Part shown: positions 1 to 5,696 of the stretch, one piece after another
Layout of the letters: each line of letters starts with the position of its first letter
Position numbering within the stretch: position 1 is the first letter of the stretch
Source of the DNA: Flavobacterium psychrophilum
GTDB lineage: Bacteria > Bacteroidota > Bacteroidia > Flavobacteriales > Flavobacteriaceae
DNA length: 10,090 nt
Direction of reading: 5' to 3'
Assembly: GCA_945907225.1 (NCBI GenBank)
Contig: CAMDSN010000043.1
Location: 1-10,090 of the forward strand
Notes under the pieces: model-generated
What the model was told of the DNA's origin: nothing
The model's database searches: none
The model's input: only the letters and a program-made list of their open reading frames with translations
Position numbers and translations under genes: made by a program

Positions 1-118
1 TTGTGGCTTTCTTTGGGGTTGAATTGTCTATTAAGTCACGATTTACACCATAATAATTTTGTGATGAAGCCCCATAACTAATTAGTAATAGAAATAGTAA
101 TGATTTTATAGTTTTCAT
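1..118 (-). CDS. Small exported protein, N-terminal part only (cut by window edge)
   Basis: An open frame on the minus strand starts with ATG at 118 and stays open for 39 codons to the window edge, so only the N-terminus is visible. It begins M-K-T-I-K, followed by a leucine-rich hydrophobic stretch (about residues 5-13) and then ISYGASSQ. This is a classic signal peptide, with likely cleavage just before Gln20, the '..SQ' style common in Flavobacteriaceae. No lipobox cysteine is present, so the product should be periplasmic or secreted. The visible mature part, beginning QNYYGVNRD, is polar and gives no recognisable domain. The gene is divergent from the TerB-like gene across an A+T-rich spacer. 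Existence of a gene is well supported by the start and signal peptide; function is unknown. Confidence 0.75.
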   Translation of the reverse strand, partial: MKTIKSLLFLLLISYGASSQNYYGVNRDLIDNSTPKKAT

Positions 119-225
119 AGCTTTTTTTATTTTTTTAAAATTATATAAATTTATACTATTTTCTATTAAGAAAATAAAGTTTTTAAATTTCACAATTAAT
201 TATATTTTAGCACAAAATTACAATT
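119..225. promoter_or_regulatory. Divergent intergenic region, A+T-rich, with inverted repeat
   Basis: This 107-bp spacer lies between two divergent starts, so it should hold promoters for both. On the plus strand TATATTTT at 201-208 differs by one base from the Bacteroidota -7 element TAnnTTTG and sits 17 bp before the TerB-like ATG. On the minus strand TAATTTTG (213-220) fits that element exactly but would give an untranslated leader of roughly 90 nt. I see no convincing TTTG -33 element for either, and in such A+T-rich DNA chance matches are expected. The clearest structure is the inverted repeat listed separately. Confidence 0.4.
157..176. repeat. Perfect 8-bp inverted repeat with 4-nt spacer
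   Basis: TATTTTCT (157-164) and AGAAAATA (169-176) are exact reverse complements separated by ATTA. Allowing a 2-nt bulge, AC/GT at 155-156 and 179-180 could extend the stem. It lies between the two divergent starts, so it could be a dimeric operator or an RNA stem in one leader. Arms are almost pure A+T, so chance is a serious alternative. Confidence 0.4.
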
Positions 226-624
226 ATGGAAGGTGAAGAACGAATCACATTGCTACTAGAAATGATTTCATTTGCTTTAGTAGATGGCAATTTACATGAC
301 AATGAATATCTTTTTTTATCAATGATTGCTGACGAGCTTGGATTTGATTTAGATTCGTTTAAAGAACTTTTTCATCGTGAGGATTTTCCGGTTGTAATTA
401 AATCCGAATTTGAAAGGATTAAACAATTTTATAGATTAGCATTACTCATGCACTCCGATGCAATTTTGCATGCTAAAGAACAAACCAAAATTCGTGAAAT
501 TGGTATAACTATGGGATTAAATCCGAATGGTTTAGAACGTGTTTTGTATGCTATGGAAAATTCTACTTCCAAGATGGTTACTCCCGAGTTTTTATTGGAG
601 GTATTTCAGATTCAGTTGAATTAA
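226..624 (+). CDS. TerB-like helical protein
   Basis: This 132-residue protein has no signal peptide or membrane segment and should be cytosolic. It looks all-helical and carries two related acidic motifs of the TerB type: V-D-G-x5-E (residues 19-27) followed by a helix ending DELGF, and S-D-A-x5-E (77-85) followed by a helix ending TMGL (95-98). Together they form an internal duplication, with the second copy having lost the canonical glycine. In known TerB proteins such acidic residues bind metal; that it does so here is inference. No other ter genes (terA, terC, terD, terZ) are nearby, so a tellurite-resistance role is not supported. The ATG at 226 is preceded by A+T-rich sequence without a Shine-Dalgarno. 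Its TAA stop overlaps the stop of the converging acetyltransferase gene. Family call fairly firm, function unknown. Confidence 0.8.
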   Translation: MEGEERITLLLEMISFALVDGNLHDNEYLFLSMIADELGFDLDSFKELFHREDFPVVIKSEFERIKQFYRLALLMHSDAILHAKEQTKIREIGITMGLNPNGLERVLYAMENSTSKMVTPEFLLEVFQIQLN

Positions 625-1133
625 TTTAGGGATAGTATTTTTTCATAAGCTCTTCTATGACTTCCCCTAAAAGTGACTTCTCCACAATAGATATAGTCTA
701 ATTTTTCTAATAATTTTAACATTGGTAAATTATCAAAATTTGTATCGATTTTTATGCTATAAACTTGGTTTTCAGTTGCTAGTTTTTCGCAAAGCAGCAT
801 TATTTTTTGTGCCATTCCAGTGCCTAAATAGTTTTTTGAAATGGCAATTCTGTGCAACACCATAAATTCGTCATTGGTCAACCACTTTCCTTTTATTTCT
901 TTATAAGCGGGCTCATCATTATATAAAATGGCTACATATCCAATTATTTTTGAGCCATCTAAAAGTACATATCCAATGCCATTTTTAATGTCATTTTTTA
1001 TTACTTCTTCATTTGGATATCCATCTTGCCATTGGTTACTTCCATCTTTTTTCCTTAGCGCAATGGCATCTTGAATGAGTACCCAAATTAAAGGGATATC
1101 TTTTTTGGAAGCTTTATAGAATTTGTAGTTCAT
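621..1133 (-). CDS. GNAT-family N-acetyltransferase
   Basis: This 170-residue protein should transfer an acetyl group from acetyl-CoA to an amine on an unknown substrate. The GNAT fold can be followed: N-terminal strand and helices (residues 1-50, with the QWQDGYPN segment at 34-41 typical of one subgroup), central strands GYVLLD and IIGYVAIL (54-70), strand VLHRIAIS (92-99), then the acetyl-CoA loop Y-L-G-T-G-M-A (102-108). The loop normally reads Q/R-x-x-G-x-G/A; the first position here is Asn101, a mild departure. The C-terminal part (about 125-165) supplies the remaining strands. Its ATG immediately follows the uvrB stop (TAGATG), which suggests translational coupling with uvrB. It ends overlapping the converging TerB-like gene with no terminator in between. 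Family is secure; substrate cannot be read from the sequence. Confidence 0.88.
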   Translation of the reverse strand: MNYKFYKASKKDIPLIWVLIQDAIALRKKDGSNQWQDGYPNEEVIKNDIKNGIGYVLLDGSKIIGYVAILYNDEPAYKEIKGKWLTNDEFMVLHRIAISKNYLGTGMAQKIMLLCEKLATENQVYSIKIDTNFDNLPMLKLLEKLDYIYCGEVTFRGSHRRAYEKILSLN

Positions 1134-3131
1134 CTAAACTTGTTTTAGTCGTTCTTGTAAACTATTAATCTCATCACGGAATTTTGCTGCTTGAATAAAA
1201 TCGAGTTCTTTCGCAGCTTTTTCCATTGTTTTTCTGGCATCTCGTATTTTCTTTTCTATTTCAGCTTTTGACAAATACAAGCTTTCAGGTTCTGCGGCTT
1301 TTGCAAGTTTGTCTTCAAAATATTGAGTTGATAATGAATTACCTCTTAAAGCACTGCCTAAACTCTTGTTTAGTGCTTTGGGTTTTAAATTGTATTTTGT
1401 GTTGTAAGCAATCTGTTTTTCCCGACGGTAATTTGTGTCGTCAATTGTTTTTTGCATGCTATTGGTGATCTTATCGGCATACATAATTGCTTTCCCATTA
1501 ACATTTCTTGCGGCACGTCCAACAGTTTGTGTCAAGGATCGATGACTTCTCAAAAATCCTTCTTTGTCAGCATCTAAAATTGCAACTAAAGAGACTTCTG
1601 GTAAATCTAAACCTTCCCGAAGTAAGTTCACCCCTATTAGCACATCAAATAGCCCTTTTCTTAAATCTTGCATAATTTCTACACGTTCTAAGGTGTCTAC
1701 ATCGGAATGAATATAGCGGCATCGTATTGAAATTTTACTTAAGTATTTCGTAAGTTCTTCCGCCATTCTTTTGGTAAGTGTTGTTACTAAAACCCTCTCG
1801 TCAGCTTCACAGCGCAGTTGAATCTCTTCGATTAAATCATCAATTTGGTTTAAACTGGGGCGAACTTCGATAATAGGGTCTAATAATCCGGTTGGGCGAA
1901 TGACTTGCTCTATAAAAATGCCTTCTGCTTTTTGTAATTCATAATCGGCTGGAGTGGCAGAGACATAAATTACTTGGTTTTGCATCGATTCAAACTCATC
2001 AAATTTAAGTGGACGGTTGTCCATAGCAGCCGGTAATCGGAATCCGTAATCAACTAAATTTTCCTTTCTGCTTCTATCTCCACCATACATGGCATGAACT
2101 TGTGAAATGGTGACATGACTTTCATCTATTACCATTAAGTAATCATTTGGAAAATAATCTAAAAGGCAAAACGGCCGGGTTCCTGGCAAACGTCGATCTA
2201 GATATCTAGAATAATTTTCTATTCCAGAACAATACCCCAGTTCTCGTATCATTTCCAAATCAAAATTTGTTCGTTCCTCCAATCGTTTTGCTTCAAGATG
2301 TTTGCCGATTTCTTTAAAATAATCGACTTGTTTTACTAAGTCTTGTTGGATATCCCAAATGGCAGCCTGAAGTACATCTTGAGAAGTTACAAACATATTT
2401 GCAGGGTAAATATGTAGCTTTTCATATTTCTCTATTACTTTCGAACTTTTGACATCAAATGATTCAATGGCTTCAATTTCATCCCCAAAAAAGTGAATCC
2501 GATAGGGATCGTCGGCATAACTTGGGAAAATATCTAATGTATCTCCCTTTATTCGGAATGTTCCGGGTAAAAATTCTACTTCAGTTCTTGAATACAAACT
2601 TTGAACCAAACGATGCAGTAATTTAGTGCGAGAAATAGCTTGTCCATTTTCAATATCTACTACGTTTTTTTGAAATTCAACAGGATTTCCAATACCATAC
2701 AAACACGAAACAGATGATATAACAATTATATCTCTACGTCCAGAGAGCAAAGCCGATGTAGTACTAAGACGAAGTTTTTCAAGTTCTTCATTAATAGATA
2801 AATCTTTTTCAATATAGGTTCCTGTTACAGGAATAAATGCTTCAGGTTGATAATAATCATAGTAGGATACAAAATATTGCACCGAATTGTTAGGAAAAAA
2901 TTGTTTGAATTCTGAATATAATTGTGCCGCTAATGTTTTGTTATGCGCCAAAACAAGAGTTGGTTTTTCAACTTTTTCAATTACATTAGCTACTGTAAAT
3001 GTCTTTCCAGATCCAGTAACACCAAGTAATGTTTGAAATTTATCACCATTAAGAATACCCGTAGAGAGTTTCTCAATCGCTTGAGGTTGGTCACCAGTTG
3101 GGGTATAATCGGATACGACTTGGAATTTCAT
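1134..3131 (-). CDS. uvrB: Excinuclease ABC subunit B (UvrB)
   Basis: UvrB is the damage-verifying helicase-like subunit of nucleotide excision repair. It is loaded by UvrA, clamps damaged DNA and recruits UvrC for incision. At 665 residues it has the usual length. Visible landmarks in order: Walker A GVTGSGKT (37-44); the tyrosine-rich beta-hairpin YYDYYQPEAFIP (90-101) that inserts between the strands; the SSVSCLYGIG segment (139-148); Walker B DESH (336-339); helicase domain 2 with the QTVGRAARN motif VI; and a C-terminal UVR helical pair (about 628-663) that contacts UvrC and UvrA. Nothing catalytic is missing. A TAnnTTTG match lies 20 bp upstream. The acetyltransferase ATG abuts its stop. 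I see no obvious damage-response operator. Confidence 0.98.
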   Translation of the reverse strand: MKFQVVSDYTPTGDQPQAIEKLSTGILNGDKFQTLLGVTGSGKTFTVANVIEKVEKPTLVLAHNKTLAAQLYSEFKQFFPNNSVQYFVSYYDYYQPEAFIPVTGTYIEKDLSINEELEKLRLSTTSALLSGRRDIIVISSVSCLYGIGNPVEFQKNVVDIENGQAISRTKLLHRLVQSLYSRTEVEFLPGTFRIKGDTLDIFPSYADDPYRIHFFGDEIEAIESFDVKSSKVIEKYEKLHIYPANMFVTSQDVLQAAIWDIQQDLVKQVDYFKEIGKHLEAKRLEERTNFDLEMIRELGYCSGIENYSRYLDRRLPGTRPFCLLDYFPNDYLMVIDESHVTISQVHAMYGGDRSRKENLVDYGFRLPAAMDNRPLKFDEFESMQNQVIYVSATPADYELQKAEGIFIEQVIRPTGLLDPIIEVRPSLNQIDDLIEEIQLRCEADERVLVTTLTKRMAEELTKYLSKISIRCRYIHSDVDTLERVEIMQDLRKGLFDVLIGVNLLREGLDLPEVSLVAILDADKEGFLRSHRSLTQTVGRAARNVNGKAIMYADKITNSMQKTIDDTNYRREKQIAYNTKYNLKPKALNKSLGSALRGNSLSTQYFEDKLAKAAEPESLYLSKAEIEKKIRDARKTMEKAAKELDFIQAAKFRDEINSLQERLKQV

Positions 3132-3150
3132 TTTTTGGATGGCTTAGGGA

Positions 3151-3158
3151 CAAAGTTA
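3151..3158 (-). promoter_or_regulatory. Candidate -7 promoter element for uvrB
   Basis: On the minus strand this reads TAACTTTG, an exact match to the Bacteroidota TAnnTTTG -7 element, and it implies a leader of about 15 nt before the uvrB ATG. It is one copy of a tandem AACTTTGT AACTTTGT repeat (3150-3165). The -33 position holds TTAT instead of TTTG, so the call is moderate. Confidence 0.45.
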
Positions 3159-3196
3159 CAAAGTTTGATATCGTATTATAATCTAATTTATTTTAT

Positions 3197-4144
3197 TTAA
3201 AGTGCCCAATTTTTTTTGTGTGATTCCGTTAGGAAAGTCCAAGCTACAATTCGGCTTATCTTTTGGCCTTGTGCCATATCAATTGTTTTAATTTCAGCAG
3301 CACCAACTTTACTCAGCAGTTTATAAATATTTTTCAGATTTTCTTTTTTAGAAACCAAAGTCGTAAACCATAAGCACTGCATCGGATACTTCACGCTTTC
3401 ATAAATCATTTGAGTGATGAAACCTAGTTCGCCGCCTTTACACCATAATTCCGAATTTTGACCACTAAAATTTAAAACTGGCTTTGCCGTTTTGTTTTCT
3501 TCTAAAGCATTTACTTTTCGCAAAGAACTTTTTGTAGCTTCTTCGCGTGATGCATGAAATGGTGGGTTACAGATTGTAAAGGCAAATTTGTCTTCGGGTA
3601 GAATGATATTTTTGAATATGGATCTTGTTTCTATTTGTGATTGCAAGCTGATTACATCAATAAGTTTAGGGTTATTAGTTATGATTTTTTTACAATTCTG
3701 GAGTGCGTTTTCATCAATGTCAGTACCAACAAAGCTCCAGCCATAAGCTGAATTTCCTATAATTGGATAAATGCAATTGGCACCAATACCAATATCTAAA
3801 CCAACTATACTTTCTCCTTCGGGAATAATTCCGTTGTTAGTTGTTGACAATAAATCGGCGATATAATGAATATAATCAGCTCTTCCAGGAATTGGCGGAC
3901 AAAGATATCCGTCTGGAATTTCCCAATTTTGAATATCGTAATTTGATATCAGCAAGGCTTTGTTTATTATTTTTACAGCTTCAGGATTAGCAAAATCTAT
4001 AGTTTCAGTCTGATGCTCATTAACATAAACAAAGTTTTTCAACTCAGGACAAACCTTTATCAAGGCATCAAAATCATAGCGAAACCGATGCGGGTTTTTG
4101 GGATGCAAACTTGTTTTTTCAGTGGTATTTTGCGTTTTTTTCAT
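3197..4144 (-). CDS. rlmF: 23S rRNA (adenine(1618)-N6)-methyltransferase RlmF
   Basis: RlmF (formerly YbiN) transfers a methyl group from S-adenosylmethionine to N6 of A1618 in 23S rRNA. The 315-residue product has the family signature throughout: LHPKNPHRFRYDF near the N-terminus (13-25), TIDFANPEAV (48-57), GYLCPPIPGRADYIHY (79-94), the SAM-binding loop GLDIGIGANCIYP (115-127), acidic GTDID (140-144), and the catalytic NPPF tetrad of N6-adenine methyltransferases (193-196). Length is normal and no signal peptide is seen. The ATG at 4144 was chosen because the family's HP-N-H motif follows shortly after. It lies 7 bp downstream of the thiamine pyrophosphokinase stop, so the two are likely co-transcribed. 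A 65-bp gap with a promoter-like element separates it from uvrB. Confidence 0.95.
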   Translation of the reverse strand: MKKTQNTTEKTSLHPKNPHRFRYDFDALIKVCPELKNFVYVNEHQTETIDFANPEAVKIINKALLISNYDIQNWEIPDGYLCPPIPGRADYIHYIADLLSTTNNGIIPEGESIVGLDIGIGANCIYPIIGNSAYGWSFVGTDIDENALQNCKKIITNNPKLIDVISLQSQIETRSIFKNIILPEDKFAFTICNPPFHASREEATKSSLRKVNALEENKTAKPVLNFSGQNSELWCKGGELGFITQMIYESVKYPMQCLWFTTLVSKKENLKNIYKLLSKVGAAEIKTIDMAQGQKISRIVAWTFLTESHKKNWAL

Positions 4145-4151
4145 TACAAGT

Positions 4152-4814
4152 TTAATCCCAACATTCCATTAATAATAAATCGCCTTCTTTGTGTGTTATA
4201 GAAACGATACCATCTTTTGTTACAAGATTACTACTGCCGGTGCGATAACCGATTGTTAAAGCTTCATTGTTAAGTGAATAAAATAGATTTTGGGTAGTGA
4301 CGCCATCTACTTTACCAACAGGTATTAGTGACAAATTTGTATTTGCAGTGTACCATTTTTCATATTTTTTTTGCAACAAAAATACTTTAGAATGGTCGTC
4401 AAGAATAACTATTTTTAAGCGTTCTCTGTAGGCAACTATATTTGTAATATTCGTAATTGTATGGTCAGAACGTCTTCCAGTAGCCCAAATTACGTTAACA
4501 GATTTATGCCCTTTTGCAATTAAATAATCAAATGCTTTTTCTAAATCGGTTTTGTCTTGATTGGGCGAATGAACAATCTCTAGTGGATATTGTTTTTCTT
4601 TATAAAAATTAACATTTAAATTTTTATCAAAATCACCTAGAAGCACATCAACTTTAATTCCAAGTTTTATTACACGTTCAATAGCTGCATCAAGAACTAT
4701 TACTAGTGGAGACCATTCTAGCAATTGGCCTAATAATTCTTCGCTACAAGCTTCGCCATTTGCAATTATTAATGCAGGCTCTTGGTCGTCGCGAACAATA
4801 TGATGTGAAGACAT
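4152..4814 (-). CDS. thiN: Thiamine pyrophosphokinase (thiamine diphosphokinase)
   Basis: This cytosolic enzyme converts thiamine and ATP to thiamine diphosphate and AMP (EC 2.7.6.2), the step that allows use of imported thiamine. The 220-residue protein shows the family motifs in order: an N-terminal Rossmann-like part with ANGEA (18-22), GDFD (60-63) for metal and pyrophosphate, QDKTDLEKA (86-94), and TGRRSDHT (112-119), the usual GGRxDH motif with the first Gly as Thr. The C-terminal beta domain keeps VGKVDGVTT and a GSSN turn (the common following Glu is Leu here). It sits between a DUF4249 lipoprotein gene (51 bp upstream) and rlmF (7 bp downstream). No TPP riboswitch motif is visible upstream. 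The symbol follows bacterial usage (B. subtilis thiN); tnr3 and TPK are also used. Confidence 0.92.
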   Translation of the reverse strand: MSSHHIVRDDQEPALIIANGEACSEELLGQLLEWSPLVIVLDAAIERVIKLGIKVDVLLGDFDKNLNVNFYKEKQYPLEIVHSPNQDKTDLEKAFDYLIAKGHKSVNVIWATGRRSDHTITNITNIVAYRERLKIVILDDHSKVFLLQKKYEKWYTANTNLSLIPVGKVDGVTTQNLFYSLNNEALTIGYRTGSSNLVTKDGIVSITHKEGDLLLMECWD

Positions 4815-4855
4815 TTAGGATTAAAATTATGGTTTTGAAATTAAATCTAATATAG

Positions 4856-4886
4856 GAAAGTTAGACTATTGAACTATATATTGAAA
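4856..4886 (-). promoter_or_regulatory. Weak promoter-like sequence before thiamine pyrophosphokinase
   Basis: On the minus strand TTTC (4883-4886), a 19-nt spacer and TAACTTTC (4856-4863) resemble the Bacteroidota TTTG-N19-TAnnTTTG promoter, with both terminal G bases replaced by C. The spacing is right but both elements are imperfect, and the -33 part lies inside the end of the DUF4249 gene. It would allow the kinase-rlmF pair to be transcribed independently of the receptor operon. Confidence 0.25.
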
Positions 4887-5693
4887 TTTATCTACTTCAC
4901 TCAGTCTAAAATAACCCAAACAATAATTACTTTCGTTGGTTTGATTTATTATATTTCCCCTTACAGTTGCCGGTGGCGTTTGAAACGGACTTCCATTACT
5001 GGTTCCTGCATTAGCGAGTAGAATTCTCATATAATTAAAATATTGTTTTGAAATTCCGTAAAGACAAAATTCTATTGCATCCCCAGGTTTTAAGTCTTTA
5101 TTGGTGTATAAACCAAACATTTCATTGCCTTGTGCATAACGATCATCAAATGCAAAATACTCTGGAAGGGCATTTATTGGAGTTGTTGATTTTGTTAAGT
5201 ACGAATTATTTTCTTGACCATCGTCTTGAAAAAAGAATTTTACTTCTATTTCATCCAAACCAAATCCAGCATCATCTCGTTGCGAGGTATTTGTTTCTAT
5301 AATTGAGGGCACGGGAATCATTTTTTCACTTGCTTCGTAGGTTTCTCCGGCATGGATTACCGTCAATGTATAGGTTTCGCCAATTATAGGGACAAAAGTA
5401 GTACATACGTACAAGCCAGAATTTGGAACTTCTTCATTAAAATTAAAAACGTCAGATCCAGATGTAATGAAAATAGTAGCTCCAGAAACACTTGGAACCA
5501 CATTACTGTAATATCCCGCAGTTGTAGTAAGTTTTATAACTTGGCCGGTACCCGAAGTACCTTTTTCCCAATCAATTGAGGCATCAATAACTAACTTTGC
5601 TGGGCCAGTATCCAAATCTACGTTTATGACTTCTTCGCAACTTATAAGACTAAGCAAAACTGTGAATAAGAAAATGGGTGCTATTTTTTTCAT
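4866..5693 (-). CDS. DUF4249-family outer-membrane lipoprotein
   Basis: The 275-residue product begins with a lipoprotein signal peptide: MKK, a hydrophobic core, and a lipobox L-I-S-C (16-19) with Cys19 as the lipidated residue, followed by acidic Glu-Glu. After that comes a VINVDLDTGPAKLVIDASI segment (about 22-40) typical of DUF4249 proteins, then beta-rich immunoglobulin-like sequence (TIFITSGSDVFNF; GETYTLTVIHAGETYEAS) and a C-terminal region ending in the usual GYFRLSEVDKF style. Members are regularly encoded beside TonB-dependent receptors in Bacteroidota, and are thought to act as accessory or ligand-capturing lipoproteins like SusD, though without SusD homology. Here the gene starts 3 bp after the receptor stop, which fits that pairing. 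The substrate is not known. Confidence 0.88.
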   Translation of the reverse strand: MKKIAPIFLFTVLLSLISCEEVINVDLDTGPAKLVIDASIDWEKGTSGTGQVIKLTTTAGYYSNVVPSVSGATIFITSGSDVFNFNEEVPNSGLYVCTTFVPIIGETYTLTVIHAGETYEASEKMIPVPSIIETNTSQRDDAGFGLDEIEVKFFFQDDGQENNSYLTKSTTPINALPEYFAFDDRYAQGNEMFGLYTNKDLKPGDAIEFCLYGISKQYFNYMRILLANAGTSNGSPFQTPPATVRGNIINQTNESNYCLGYFRLSEVDKFQYIVQ

Positions 5694-5696
5694 TAT

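Noticed and set aside
226..624. Tellurite resistance function
   Set aside because: Only the domain resembles TerB; no ter operon partners are nearby, so the phenotype should not be inferred.
1226..1468. Plus-strand open frame of 80 codons
   Set aside because: It lies wholly antisense inside the uvrB gene, with an unlikely Cys/Phe-rich composition and no start context; a shadow frame.
4013..4201. Plus-strand open frame of 62 codons across the rlmF/kinase junction
   Set aside because: Antisense to two well-supported genes and without any recognisable motif.
5048..5579. Two plus-strand open frames (5048-5302 and 5352-5579)
   Set aside because: Both are antisense to the DUF4249 lipoprotein gene, whose lipobox and family motifs establish the real frame.
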